Shown: positions 51,979 to 61,401, numbered from the stretch's first letter. The stretch is 64,000 bases of DNA from Allobosea sp. (GCF_017308075.1 NZ_JAFKFX010000037.1:62001-126000); one strand, 5' to 3'. A program made the numbers and translations. Notes: generated by a model not told the origin, from the letters alone.

Positions 51979-53022
51979 ATGAGGAATCTATTTCCGCGCT
52001 TGGCTTTCGCGGCGGCCATGGTGGCCGGCGTCGTTTCCGCATCGGCTCAGACACCGCTTCGGGTCGCCGGCAATTTCTCGCAGAACGTCAAGCAGGTCGA
52101 AATCGAGCGGGCGTTCTTCGATGCGCTCGGCGCCAAGGCGGGCGTGCCGATCGCCATGAACTACAATCCGATGGATGTCGTCGGGGTGAAGGCGCCGGAC
52201 GCCCTGCGCATGCTGCGCGGCGGCTCCTTCGACGTCATGTCGGTGCAGATCGGCATGGCCTCGCGTGACGATCCCTTCTTCGAAGGCGTCGATCTGATCG
52301 GCGTCGCCACCGACATGGCGAGCCTGCGAAAGGTCGTCGACGCCTATCGTGCCGCCTTCGATGCGCGCCTGCAGGCGCGCTTCAACGCCAAGGTTCTGAC
52401 GCTGTGGCCGTTCGGGCCGCAGGTCTTCTACTGCAACCACGACATCAAGTCCCTGCAGGATCTGAAGGGCTTGAAGGTGCGCTCGTTCACGCCGTCGATG
52501 TCGGCCATGCTCGAGCATTTCGGTGCCACGCCGGTCACCCTGCAGTTCTCCGAGGTCTATCCGGCGCTCCAGCGCGGGGTCGCTTCCTGCGGCGTCACCT
52601 CGCCGACCTCGGGCAATACCGGCAACTGGCCGGAGGTGACGACCCATCTCCTGCCGCTTTCGGTATCCGGCTCGGTCCAGGGACATTTCATCAATCTCGA
52701 CAGCTGGAAGAAGTTCACCCCCGAGCAGCAGGCGAAGCTCTCCGCGCAGTTCAAGGCACTCGAGGACCAGCTCTGGAACCTCGCCATCACCGCCAATGAC
52801 GACGCCACGGCCTGCAGCACCGGGCAGGCCGGCTGCAAGTCGCACAAGAAGTTCTCGATGAAGCTCGTCGAGATCAGCGCGGCCGACCGCGCCGCGATCA
52901 AGGAGGTCGCGGAGAAGGTCGTGCTGCCGATCTGGAAGAAGACCTGCAATGCGGTCGACGCCACCTGCTCGGCCAAATGGAGCGAGACCGCGGGCGCCGC
53001 AGTCGGCCTGACCATCCAATAA
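51979..53022 (+). CDS. TRAP transporter receptor (DctP family)
   Basis: A 347-residue periplasmic binding protein with signal peptide MRNLFPRLAFAAAMVAGVVS ending SASAQ. The start at 51979 follows AAGGGGAC. The DctP pattern includes LKGLKVRSFTPSMSAMLEHF, VTLQFSEVYPALQRGVASCG and GHFINLDSWKKFTPEQQAKL. It has extra cysteines near the C-terminal end (TACSTGQAGCKSH, KTCNAVDATCSAKW), which could form two disulphides. It belongs to a different TRAP branch from the two TakP-like receptors and has its own DctQ and DctM genes downstream. Confidence 0.9.
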   Translation: MRNLFPRLAFAAAMVAGVVSASAQTPLRVAGNFSQNVKQVEIERAFFDALGAKAGVPIAMNYNPMDVVGVKAPDALRMLRGGSFDVMSVQIGMASRDDPFFEGVDLIGVATDMASLRKVVDAYRAAFDARLQARFNAKVLTLWPFGPQVFYCNHDIKSLQDLKGLKVRSFTPSMSAMLEHFGATPVTLQFSEVYPALQRGVASCGVTSPTSGNTGNWPEVTTHLLPLSVSGSVQGHFINLDSWKKFTPEQQAKLSAQFKALEDQLWNLAITANDDATACSTGQAGCKSHKKFSMKLVEISAADRAAIKEVAEKVVLPIWKKTCNAVDATCSAKWSETAGAAVGLTIQ

Positions 53023-53028
53023 CCAACA

Positions 53029-53057
53029 GGGCCACCCTCCGGGGTGGCCCTTCTTTT
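53029..53057 (+). terminator. Intrinsic terminator/attenuator between TRAP receptor and permease genes
   Basis: GGGCCACCC-TCCG-GGGTGGCCC stem-loop followed by TTCTTTT. It lies seven bases after the receptor stop and only 15 bases before the DctQ start. Partial termination here would give more receptor than membrane subunits, which suits transporter stoichiometry. Confidence 0.75.
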
Positions 53058-53071
53058 CAGGGAACATGGTC

Positions 53072-53668
53072 ATGACCCAGGCAAACCCGGTCGCGCGCGC
53101 CCTGCTGCCCGCCGCCAGGGCGCTGTCGCTGATCGCCGGCTATCTGCTGCTCGGCCTCGCGCTGCTCGTCACCGCCGAAATCCTGCTGCGGCGCTTCATG
53201 AACTTCTCGCTGCAGGGCGGGGACGAGTTCGGCGGCTATGTGCTGGCGATTCTCGCGGCCTTCGGCTTCTCCTACGCCTTGCTGGAGCGCTCGCATACGC
53301 GCGTCGAGATTCTCCTCGAGCGCGTCGGCACCGGTGCGCGTTCCATCCTCAACCTGATCTCGGCCTGGTGCGTCACCGTGATGGCCTGCTTCATGGCCTG
53401 GCGCGCCTATGCCGCGCTGAGCGAGAGCATCGAATACCGCGCCCTGTCCGGAACTCCGCTGATGACGCCGTTATGGCAGCCGCAGATCCTCTGGTTCGCC
53501 GGCCTGCTGTTCTTCGCCGTCACCTCCGCCGCCGTCGCGCTGCATGCAAGCTGGCTGATGGCACGCGACCGATCGGGGCTGAACCGCTTCTACGGCGTCA
53601 AGACACTCGACGAGATCATCGAGGAGGAAACCGTGCCGACCCTCGAAATGAAGGTGCAGGGCCGATGA
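53072..53668 (+). CDS. TRAP transporter small permease (DctQ family)
   Basis: A membrane protein of 198 residues from the ATG at 53072, which has better spacing to AGGGA than the one at 53066. Four hydrophobic helices are visible, with LLVTAEILLRRFMNFSLQGG and DEFGGYVLAILAAFGFSYAL as the DctQ signature. The stop overlaps the DctM start by four bases. Confidence 0.9.
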   Translation: MTQANPVARALLPAARALSLIAGYLLLGLALLVTAEILLRRFMNFSLQGGDEFGGYVLAILAAFGFSYALLERSHTRVEILLERVGTGARSILNLISAWCVTVMACFMAWRAYAALSESIEYRALSGTPLMTPLWQPQILWFAGLLFFAVTSAAVALHASWLMARDRSGLNRFYGVKTLDEIIEEETVPTLEMKVQGR

Positions 53669-54966
53669 TCGGGGTCACCGGCGCCGCGATCGGCTTCGTG
53701 ATGATGCTCGGCCTGATGATGATCGGGCTGCCCGTGGCGATCGCGCTGTTCCTGACCGCCTTCATCGGCGCCTGGGGCTTTCTCGGCTGGCCGACCCTGA
53801 TGGGCTTCGGCAACCAGATGTGGAGCGGGCAGAACGACTTCATCCTGACCGCCATTCCGCTCTTCGTGTTCCTGGGCGAGATCCTCGTCCGCTCCGGCGT
53901 CGCGGACGGGCTCTATCGCTGCCTGTCCGATTGGCTGCGGCGCCTACCGGGCGGGCTGCTCCATACCAATATCGGCGCGAGCGCGGTGTTCGCCGCGGTC
54001 TCCGGCTCGTCGGTCGCGACCGCCGCGACGATCGGGACCGTCGCCGTGCCGCTCCTGCACGAGCGCCAATATGACGACCGCCTCACCACCGGCTCCATCG
54101 CGGCCGGTGCGACGCTCGGCATCCTGATCCCGCCATCGATCAACATGATCATCTATGGCTCGATGACGAACACCTCGATCGGCCAGCTCTTCGCGGCGGG
54201 CATCGTTCCCGGCCTCATCCTGACCGCGCTGTTCATGGCCCTGATCGTCGTCATGGCCCTGCTGAAGCCGAGCCTCGCCGGGCCGGTCCTGCCCGCCCGG
54301 CCGCGCGCCGAGAAGATCAAGAGCCTGCTCGACATCTTCCCGCCCTTCGTGATCTTCGTCATCGTCATGGGGTCGATCTATCTCGGCTGGGCGACCCCGA
54401 CGGAATCGGCCGCGATCGGCGTCGTCGGCGCGCTCGGCGTCGCCATCGCGAAGCGGCAATTCTCGCTCGCGCTGCTGCATGAGAGCATGATCGCGACGGT
54501 GCGCATCTCCGCGATGATCCTGCTGATCATGGTCGGGGCGCATTTCCTGAACTTCGTGATCGGCGTGCTCGGCATCCCGCAGGCCCTGACCTCGTTCGTC
54601 TCGCAGTTCGGTGCCAGCCAGCTCGAGATCATCCTGATCCTGGTGGTCTTCTACCTGATCCTCGGCTGCTTCATGGAGACGCTCTCCATGATGATCGCGA
54701 CCATTCCGGTGGTCTTCCCGCTGGTCGTGCATCTCGGCATCGACCCGGTGTGGTTCGGCATTTTCCTGGTGCTGATGATGGAGATCGGGCTGATCACGCC
54801 GCCGATCGGCATGAACCTCTATGTCGTGCAGGGCGTAAGGAACCAGGGCTCGATCATGGATGTGATCTATGGCGCGCTCCCCTTCGTGCTGCTGATGCTC
54901 GGCTTCACGGCGCTGCTGGTCCTCTGGCCGCAAATGGCGCTCTGGCTGCCGCAGAAGCTGTTCTGA
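53665..54966 (+). CDS. TRAP transporter large permease (DctM family)
   Basis: A 433-residue protein starting at the ATG in the ATGA overlap. It has about 12 hydrophobic segments; characteristic parts are GLMMIGLPVAIALFLTAFIG, SVATAATIGTVAVPLLHERQ and ETLSMMIATIPVVFPLVVHL, then GLITPPIGMNLYVVQG. DctM carries the sodium-coupled transport route. The amidohydrolase gene follows after one base. Confidence 0.95.
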   Translation: MIGVTGAAIGFVMMLGLMMIGLPVAIALFLTAFIGAWGFLGWPTLMGFGNQMWSGQNDFILTAIPLFVFLGEILVRSGVADGLYRCLSDWLRRLPGGLLHTNIGASAVFAAVSGSSVATAATIGTVAVPLLHERQYDDRLTTGSIAAGATLGILIPPSINMIIYGSMTNTSIGQLFAAGIVPGLILTALFMALIVVMALLKPSLAGPVLPARPRAEKIKSLLDIFPPFVIFVIVMGSIYLGWATPTESAAIGVVGALGVAIAKRQFSLALLHESMIATVRISAMILLIMVGAHFLNFVIGVLGIPQALTSFVSQFGASQLEIILILVVFYLILGCFMETLSMMIATIPVVFPLVVHLGIDPVWFGIFLVLMMEIGLITPPIGMNLYVVQGVRNQGSIMDVIYGALPFVLLMLGFTALLVLWPQMALWLPQKLF

Positions 54967-54967
54967 C

Positions 54968-56428
54968 GTGCTGCTTCTCGAGGCGGATTATCTCCTGCGG
55001 GATGCCGCCTCGCCCGTGATCGCGGGCGGGGCGGTCCTGGTTCGCGATGGGCTCATCGCCGCCTGCGGCGCCGCCGGCGAATTGCGGGCCGCCCATCAGG
55101 GCGCCGAGATCGTCTCACTCGGCCATGCCTGCCTGATGCCGGGGCTGATCAACGCGCATCAGCATGGCCGTGGCCTGAGCCAGATCCAGCTCGGCTTCCC
55201 CGACGATGCGCTGGAGCCATGGATCGCCCGGCGGCGAGGACGGGCCGCGCCCGATGTCTACGCGCTGACCCGGCTCGCCGCCCTGCAGATGCTCGAGAAC
55301 GGCGTGACCGCAACGCTGCACGCCAATTACTCCTATGGTTCGGGGGACTATGAGGCGGAGCTGCGCGCCGCGATCCGAGCCTATGACGACAGTGGCATGC
55401 GCGCCACGATCTGCGTCGGCTATGCCGACCGCGGCGGCCTCGTCTACCCTCCGGCCGACGAAAGCGCCTTCCTGGCGACGCTGCCCGCCGATGTACAGGC
55501 GCTGCTCGGTGCCGGCAGGCCAGGCTACCTGCCGCTCGACGAGACGATCGGCCTGATGGCGCGTCTTTGCGCCGAATACGCCGGCCATCCGCGGCTGGGC
55601 TTCGCCTATGGGCCGGCCGGGCCGCAATGGGTCAGCGACGCAGCCTGGCGGGCTCTCACCGCCGACGCCGGCGCGCGCGGCGTCGGCATGCATTTCCACC
55701 TCCTTGAATCGCCGGCGCAGGCCACCTGCTGCCGCACGCTCTATCCGGAACGGGTGCTGGTGCGGCTCGCAGCACTCGGCCTCTTCGAGACTCGCGCCAG
55801 CGCAGCGCATTTCGTCCAGGCGACGGCGGAGGACATCGCCGATGCGGCGCGCCTTGGCCTGAGGATCGTCGTCAATCCCGGCTCGAATCTGCGCCTCGGC
55901 AACGGCGCCCCGCCGATCGCGGCCCTGATGGAGGCCGGTATCGGCTTCGCGCTGGGCACCGACAACTGCGCGCTCGACGACAATGAGGATTATCTCTCGG
56001 AGCTGCGGCTCGGGCGGCTGCTCGGGCGATCGGCCGCGGCGGCGCCGGCCGAACAGCTGCGCACTTTCCTCGCCACCGCCACGGAGCGAGGCGCCGACGC
56101 CGCCTTTCTCGACGGGACGGGGCGCATCGGCGCAGGGCTCAAGGCCGATCTGGTCGCGATCGATCTGGCGGAGTCCGAGGGGGCCTATCTGGACCCCGAT
56201 GGGCAAGTCCTCGAGGCCATGCTGGCGCGGGCGACGGGCCGGGACGTCGTCATGACCATGGTCGAGGGAAAGATCCTCTGCCGAAATGGCAGAGCGGCCG
56301 GAACCGATGCCGGCAGCCTGCGCGCCAAAGCGAGCCGGACCGCGCGCGAAACGCGGCTCGATCTTGAAACCAGACGCCTGGCCGAGACCCTCTCGGACGC
56401 ACTGCGCCGCCACTACGGCCCCGCCTGA
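54968..56428 (+). CDS. Amidohydrolase-superfamily deaminase/hydrolase
   Basis: A 486-residue protein starting at GTG one base after DctM. It has the MTA/SAH-deaminase/chlorohydrolase organisation: a small N-terminal beta domain, then PGLINAHQHGRG (H64, H66), VGMHFHLLESPAQ, AAHFVQATAEDIADAARLG and LGTDNCALDDNEDYLSELRL, which supply the remaining metal ligands. Members deaminate or dechlorinate heterocycles or hydrolyse guanidines. It is probably translated together with the TRAP genes, so it likely acts on the imported compound. Confidence 0.85.
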   Translation: MLLLEADYLLRDAASPVIAGGAVLVRDGLIAACGAAGELRAAHQGAEIVSLGHACLMPGLINAHQHGRGLSQIQLGFPDDALEPWIARRRGRAAPDVYALTRLAALQMLENGVTATLHANYSYGSGDYEAELRAAIRAYDDSGMRATICVGYADRGGLVYPPADESAFLATLPADVQALLGAGRPGYLPLDETIGLMARLCAEYAGHPRLGFAYGPAGPQWVSDAAWRALTADAGARGVGMHFHLLESPAQATCCRTLYPERVLVRLAALGLFETRASAAHFVQATAEDIADAARLGLRIVVNPGSNLRLGNGAPPIAALMEAGIGFALGTDNCALDDNEDYLSELRLGRLLGRSAAAAPAEQLRTFLATATERGADAAFLDGTGRIGAGLKADLVAIDLAESEGAYLDPDGQVLEAMLARATGRDVVMTMVEGKILCRNGRAAGTDAGSLRAKASRTARETRLDLETRRLAETLSDALRRHYGPA

Positions 56429-56537
56429 GGGCGCCCGGCCGCTGCCGCATGGCATCCGGGCCTCCTCCCGGGTTGACCGGGCTCAACTATGCGCCAGTCT
56501 GTGCCGCAGAATGCGCCGTGCCTTCTGGAAGGATGCC

Positions 56538-58250
56538 ATGAAGAAGCTGATCAACGATCCCCGCCAGGTCGTCCGCGAAATGCTGGAAGGGATCGTTGCC
56601 CTTCATCCCGGTCTCGCCCTGCTGGCGGAGCATGACGTCGTGCTGCGCAGCGACACGCCGGAAGCGGCGCAGCGCAAGGTCGCGGTGATCTCCGGCGGCG
56701 GCGCCGGCCATGAGCCCGCCCATGCCGGCTATGTCGGCACGGGCATGCTGCATGCGGCCGTCTCCGGCGATGTCTTCACCTCGCCCTCCGTCGACGCGGT
56801 CCTCGCCGCGATCCGGGCCGTCGCGGGGCCGGCCGGCGCGCTTCTGGTGGTCAAGAACTATACCGGAGACCGGCTGAATTTCGGGCTCGCGGCGGAACTC
56901 GCGCGCGCCAGCGGCATCCCGACCGAGATCGTCGTCGTCGCCGACGATGTCGCCCTGCGTGACACGGTTCCGGAAGAGCGCCGGCGCGGCATTGCCGGCA
57001 CGGTGCTGATCCACAAGATCGTCGGCGCGCTGGCCGAAGCCGGCGCGGACCTGCAGAGGATCGCGGCGGCGGGCCGGGCAGCGGCGGCGGCGACCGGCAC
57101 CATGGGCGTCGCGCTCGGCGCCTGCACGATCCCGGCCGCCGGCACGCCGGGCTTCAGCCTCGGCGAGGACGAGATCGAACTCGGCCTCGGCATCCATGGC
57201 GAGCCCGGCATCGCCCGCCAGAAGATTGCATCGGCCGACACAATCACCGACCGGATGCTGGACATGATCCTCGCCGATCGCGGTTATCCCGCCGGCACGC
57301 CCGTCGCCCTGCTGGTCAACAATCTCGGCGGCACCACGACGATGGAGCTCGCGGTCGTCGCCCGGCGCGCGCTCGCCCGACTGCGCGAACATGGTCTGGT
57401 CGTGCGACGGGCCTGGGCCGGCACCCTGCTGAGCGCGCTCGAAATGCCGGGCTTCTCGCTCTCGGTGATGGCGCTGGACGATGCCCGCCTCGCTTTGCTC
57501 GACCAGGCGACGCAGGCTCCGGCATGGGCCGGCCCCGGCCTCGTGCCGCAGCGCGCCAGCATCGTCTCGGTCGGAGAGCCTGCCGCGGAAAGCGAGACCG
57601 TCGTCTCGGCGGACGCGCTCGGCGAAACGGTCAGGCGCGCGGCCCTTGCCGCCGCGACCGCTCTCGAAGCTGCCGAGACGCAGCTCACCGAACTCGACAG
57701 CCGCGCCGGCGACGGCGACCTCGGCATCAGCATGAAGCGGGCGGCGGATGCGATCCGCGCGAGCTGCACGGCAAGCCGCTCGGCCGACGCCGCCTCGGTC
57801 CTGGCCTTGCTGGCAGGCGCCCTGCGGCGGGCGATCGGCGGCAGCTCCGGACCGTTCTACGCCGTCGGATTGCTGCGTGCGGCGCGCCAGCTCGCCGGGG
57901 AACCGCAGAGCGATCTGAAGAGCTGGAGCGCCGCCTTCGCGGCCGGCGTCGCCGCCATTTCCGAGCTCGGCGGCGCCAGGGGCGGCGACCGGACCATGCT
58001 CGACGCCCTGCTGCCTGCCGCCGATGCTCTGGCCGACGCCGTCCGGCGCGATCTCACCGCAACCGAAGCCTGGGCGCAGGCGGCCGAGGCGGCACGGAGC
58101 GGCGCCGAGGCGACAGCCGGGATGAAGCCCCGCCTCGGCCGCGCGAGCTATCTCGGCGATCGCGCCCTCGGCGTGCCCGATGGCGGCGCGGTGGCGGTCT
58201 CGCTCTGGCTCGGCGCCATCGCCGGCCGAGCCGCAGCTGAAAGCCCCTAG
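56538..58250 (+). CDS. Dihydroxyacetone kinase, DhaK-DhaL fusion
   Basis: A 570-residue ATP-dependent kinase. The N-terminal DhaK domain (1-330) has VISGGGAGHEPAHAGYVGTG and the substrate-binding H220 in GLGIHGEPG. The C-terminal DhaL domain (about 370-570) has the nucleotide/Mg-binding DSRAGDGDLGISMKRA, GGSSGPFYAVG, ARGGDRTMLDAL and a closing RASYLGDRALGVPDGGA. This single-chain type phosphorylates dihydroxyacetone or short-chain ketoses/aldoses without the PTS. It is 109 bases after the amidohydrolase and may belong to the same operon. Confidence 0.92.
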   Translation: MKKLINDPRQVVREMLEGIVALHPGLALLAEHDVVLRSDTPEAAQRKVAVISGGGAGHEPAHAGYVGTGMLHAAVSGDVFTSPSVDAVLAAIRAVAGPAGALLVVKNYTGDRLNFGLAAELARASGIPTEIVVVADDVALRDTVPEERRRGIAGTVLIHKIVGALAEAGADLQRIAAAGRAAAAATGTMGVALGACTIPAAGTPGFSLGEDEIELGLGIHGEPGIARQKIASADTITDRMLDMILADRGYPAGTPVALLVNNLGGTTTMELAVVARRALARLREHGLVVRRAWAGTLLSALEMPGFSLSVMALDDARLALLDQATQAPAWAGPGLVPQRASIVSVGEPAAESETVVSADALGETVRRAALAAATALEAAETQLTELDSRAGDGDLGISMKRAADAIRASCTASRSADAASVLALLAGALRRAIGGSSGPFYAVGLLRAARQLAGEPQSDLKSWSAAFAAGVAAISELGGARGGDRTMLDALLPAADALADAVRRDLTATEAWAQAAEAARSGAEATAGMKPRLGRASYLGDRALGVPDGGAVAVSLWLGAIAGRAAAESP

Positions 58251-58288
58251 ATCGCCGCGCGTCCTTTCGGACGCGATCACGGCGATCT
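58249..58288. terminator. Stem-loop after the kinase gene
   Basis: Outer arms AGATCGCCG (58249-58257) and CGGCGATCT (58280-58288) and inner arms CGCGTCC / GGACGCG around TTTC. It starts at the kinase stop codon. No T-run follows, but it is a strong structure at an operon end. Confidence 0.5.
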
Positions 58289-58381
58289 ACTCATTGTTAT
58301 CGCGTCGGACGGTGACGGGAGCTGCCGGGCTGAAACCGAGCCCGGACGGGGAGGATATCCCCTCCGCGCCCGGGCCAGCTC

Positions 58382-59452
58382 TCAAGGCACTGCGAGCAGA
58401 TGGATCAGCCCGAGCGAGATCGCTCCGAGCGCGAGAAGCGACAAGATGACTGCGGCGCTGACGCGAGGGCCGGCCTTGGCGACGGAGCGAAGATCGACGC
58501 CGAGCCCGAGCGCAGCCATTGAGATGATGGTCAGCAGGTTCGCCAGACCGGCCAACGGGCTCAGCAATACCGTCGGGATCAGTCCGGCCGAGCGGAGCGC
58601 CGCCATCACCACGAAGCCGACGATGAACCAGGGCACGATGTGATGAGGGGCGAACCGGTGCCCGGCGGCAGGCGCGTCTGTCCGTCCACGCAGCCGGATC
58701 GACAGCATCGACAGCACGAGCACAACGGGCCCGAGCATCAGCACGCGCACCAGCTTGACCAGGGTTCCGAGCTGGATCGCCGCCTGGCCGGCCGGCGCCG
58801 TGGCCGCGAGGACCTGAGGGACAGCATAGACCGTCAGGCCCGCCAGGATGCCGAACTGGTGGACGCTGAGGCCGAGCAGCGCGATCAGCAGCGGCAGGCC
58901 GAGGACGACCGCGACCCCGAGCACCGCCGTGAAGGCGATCGACGCCGCGACATCATCGCCATCGGCCCCGATGACCGGCGCGACAGCCGCGATCGCTGAA
59001 TTTCCGCAGATCGAGTTGCCGCAGGCGACGAGGATCGCCATGCGCTGCGGCAGGCCGAGCAGGCGGCCGATGCCATAGCTCAGGCCGATCGCCACGAAGA
59101 CGACCGCGGCGATCCCGAGCAGCAGCGGCGCGCCGGCTGCGGCGATCGTCGCGGCGCTCAGCGAAGCACCGAGCAAGACGACCGCGATCTCCAGCAGCGT
59201 CTTCGCCGAGAGCGCGATGCCCGGGAGCCAGCGGCGACCGGGACGCCAGAGGGACCTGACCAAGGTGCCGATCAGGATCGCCAGAACCAGGGCTTCGAGC
59301 CAGGCCCGCCCGAAAAATCCGGCCTCGACATGCTCGGCGGCCAGCGCCACGCCCGACACGACCAGGCACAGCAGCAGGCCCGGTCCGAAATGCCTTGCCT
59401 TGGCGGCGATCTGGTCGGCCAGCCCGGCCTGGCCCTGGGTCTGCAAAGTCAT
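58382..59452 (-). CDS. YeiH-family putative exporter
   Basis: A 356-residue inner-membrane protein with about ten helices. Family segments are visible: LSAKTLLEIAVVLLGASLSA, ACGNSICGNSAIAAVAPVIG and IAFTAVLGVAVVLGLPLLIA. YeiH proteins are annotated as putative sulphate or sulphonate exporters; transport has not been firmly shown for most. It is divergent from a LysR gene 204 bases away, an arrangement seen also in other bacteria (yeiE-yeiH). Confidence 0.9.
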   Translation of the reverse strand: MTLQTQGQAGLADQIAAKARHFGPGLLLCLVVSGVALAAEHVEAGFFGRAWLEALVLAILIGTLVRSLWRPGRRWLPGIALSAKTLLEIAVVLLGASLSAATIAAAGAPLLLGIAAVVFVAIGLSYGIGRLLGLPQRMAILVACGNSICGNSAIAAVAPVIGADGDDVAASIAFTAVLGVAVVLGLPLLIALLGLSVHQFGILAGLTVYAVPQVLAATAPAGQAAIQLGTLVKLVRVLMLGPVVLVLSMLSIRLRGRTDAPAAGHRFAPHHIVPWFIVGFVVMAALRSAGLIPTVLLSPLAGLANLLTIISMAALGLGVDLRSVAKAGPRVSAAVILSLLALGAISLGLIHLLAVP

Positions 59453-59501
59453 TGGAGCACCTGAGAATCTGACGGGGCGAGTTTTGCCTCGCCTCCTTCA
59501 A

Positions 59502-59557
59502 TCAATCAAACGGGTTGATTGAGTTATTATGATCGATAATATCGATCATAATAACTC
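59502..59557. promoter_or_regulatory. Two adjacent palindromes, candidate LysR operator
   Basis: Left: TCAATCAA-ACGGG-TTGATTGA (59502-59522). Right: a 37-bp perfect palindrome at 59521-59557 with 18-bp arms beginning GAGTTATTATGATCGATA around one central A. They share two bases. LysR regulators bind AT-rich dyads of T-N11-A type; the right-hand element contains several such arrangements. Both lie in the divergent promoter between the yeiH-like and LysR genes. Confidence 0.7.
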
Positions 59558-59656
59558 GTTCGGCGAGAAGGGTGCTCCAATGGCGCCGTCCAGCATCGAT
59601 CGGCAGCAACAATCGCGCGTGCTCGCCGCTCAGCTCTGTGAACCAGCTGGCAGTCG

Positions 59657-60583
59657 ATGACCCTCGAGCAGCTTCGCATCTTCGTAGCGGTCGCCGAGCG
59701 CGAGCACGTCACCCGCGCAGCCGCAGCGCTCAACCTCACCCAATCGGCAACGAGCGCCGCCATCGCCGCGCTTGAACAGCGCCATGCGGTGAAGCTGTTC
59801 GACCGCGTCGGGCGCCGGATCATGCTGACCGATGCCGGCGCCCTGTTCCTCGTCGAAGCGCGCGCGATCCTCGCCCGCGCCACGGCCGGCGAGCAGGTCC
59901 TGTCGGATCTCGCCGGGCTGAAGCGCGGCCGGCTGGCCCTCGCCGCGAGCCAGACGATCGGCAATTACTGGCTGCCGCGCCGGCTCGCAGCGTTTCGTGC
60001 CCGGCATCCGGGCATCGAGACGCCCTTGGTCATCGGCAACACCGAGACGGTCGCCGCCGCGATCCATGACGGGCTCGCCGATATCGGCTTCGTCGAAGGC
60101 GAGGTCGACGATCCCCATCTGGCGAGCCAGGTCGTGGCGATGGACGAGATGACGATCGTCGTGGCGCCGGAGCATCCCTGGGCCAGGCGGGACCACATCG
60201 ATGCATCGGCCTTCGACCAGACATCCTGGATCCTGCGGGAGCCCGGCTCGGGCACGAGGCAGCTTCTGGACACCGTGCTCGCCGACGCCGGAGGCTCGCT
60301 CGCCGCGCTCGATATCGCACTGGAACTGCCCGCCAACGAGGCCGTGCGCGCCGCGGTCGAGGCGGGCGCCGGCGCCAGCCTGATGTCGCGGCTCGTCGTC
60401 GCCAACGCCCTGCATTCGGGTGCGCTCGTCGAAGTCGCAGTGGATATTCCGGCCCGGCGTTTCATCATGCTGCGGCACAAGGAACGCTATCTCAGCCGGG
60501 CCGCGCAGGCCTTCAGCGTCCTTCTCGCGGAGGACGCTTCCGGGAGCGCCCCCCCAGGACCGCCAAAGCAGCGCCTCCCATGA
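59657..60583 (+). CDS. LysR-family regulator
   Basis: A 308-residue regulator with the standard N-terminal helix-turn-helix (MTLEQLRIFVAVAEREHVTR, AAALNLTQSATSAAIAALEQ). The ligand domain shows RLALAASQTIGNYWLPRRLA and later LREPGSGTRQLLDTVL, the pattern of CysB/YeiE-like effector domains. The gene is divergent from the yeiH-like exporter and most likely controls it through the palindromes at 59502-59557. Confidence 0.9.
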   Translation: MTLEQLRIFVAVAEREHVTRAAAALNLTQSATSAAIAALEQRHAVKLFDRVGRRIMLTDAGALFLVEARAILARATAGEQVLSDLAGLKRGRLALAASQTIGNYWLPRRLAAFRARHPGIETPLVIGNTETVAAAIHDGLADIGFVEGEVDDPHLASQVVAMDEMTIVVAPEHPWARRDHIDASAFDQTSWILREPGSGTRQLLDTVLADAGGSLAALDIALELPANEAVRAAVEAGAGASLMSRLVVANALHSGALVEVAVDIPARRFIMLRHKERYLSRAAQAFSVLLAEDASGSAPPGPPKQRLP

Positions 60584-60643
60584 CCGCTCCTCGCCGCGCG
60601 GACCGTGCGCCCGGCTGCTCTGGGCTTGTGATGACGGGGCACC

Positions 60644-61255
60644 ATGATAGATCGGCGCATGATCACGCGCCTGACCCTCGTCGAGCTCACCACCGCACGA
60701 CAGGAGATCAAGAAGAGCCGCTTCCTGGCCCTCGCCGGCCCCGTTGCCGACGAGGCGGCGGCCAAGGACTTCATCGCCGCGCAGGCCGATCCGGCCGCCA
60801 ATCACAATTGCTGGGCCTGGCGCCTCGGCCAGCGCTATCGGTTCAATGACGATGGCGAGCCCGGCGGAACCGCGGGCAAGCCGATCCTCGCCGCGATCGA
60901 TGGCCAAGCCCTCGATGGTGTCGCCGTCGTCGTGACGCGCTGGTTCGGCGGCGTCCTGCTGGGCGGCGGCGGATTGATCCGCGCCTATGGCGGAACCGCG
61001 GCCCTGTGCCTGCGGGAGGCGAAGAAGACGATGCTCGTCCAGAGCATCTCGGGCACGATAGCCTGCGGCTTCGGCGATCTGGCGCTCGTCCAGGCCCGTC
61101 TTGCGGTGATCCCGGGCGTTCAGCTCTGCGATCAGGCCTTCACGGATACCGGTGCAGTTCTGACGATCTCCGTTCCGAAGGCCGAGGCCGACACCGTGAC
61201 CGGTCTTGTGACGGATATCACCAGCGCTCGCGCGGTGATCCGATGGCAGAGATAG
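60644..61255 (+). CDS. YigZ/IMPACT family protein
   Basis: A 203-residue protein. The N-terminal IMPACT domain is unmistakable: QEIKKSRFLALAGPVADEAA, NHNCWAWRLGQRYRFNDDGE, PGGTAGKPILAAIDGQ and VVTRWFGGVLLGGGGLIRAY. The C-terminal third is the usual ferredoxin-like extension. Function in bacteria is not settled; eukaryotic IMPACT regulates Gcn2. The ATG at 60644 or the one at 60659 could be the start. Confidence 0.9.
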   Translation: MIDRRMITRLTLVELTTARQEIKKSRFLALAGPVADEAAAKDFIAAQADPAANHNCWAWRLGQRYRFNDDGEPGGTAGKPILAAIDGQALDGVAVVVTRWFGGVLLGGGGLIRAYGGTAALCLREAKKTMLVQSISGTIACGFGDLALVQARLAVIPGVQLCDQAFTDTGAVLTISVPKAEADTVTGLVTDITSARAVIRWQR

Positions 61256-61401
61256 GCAGGCAGCAGGCTGAGGAAACGACCAGCCGCACGGTCCGGACCC
61301 GATCCATCAAACGCAGGGACTAAACAGCTGGGCGGAGAAAACGGCAGGGTGGAGCGCATCGGGGCGAGATCCGGCCCGATTTCAGCTTTCAGCGCCGCAT
61401 C

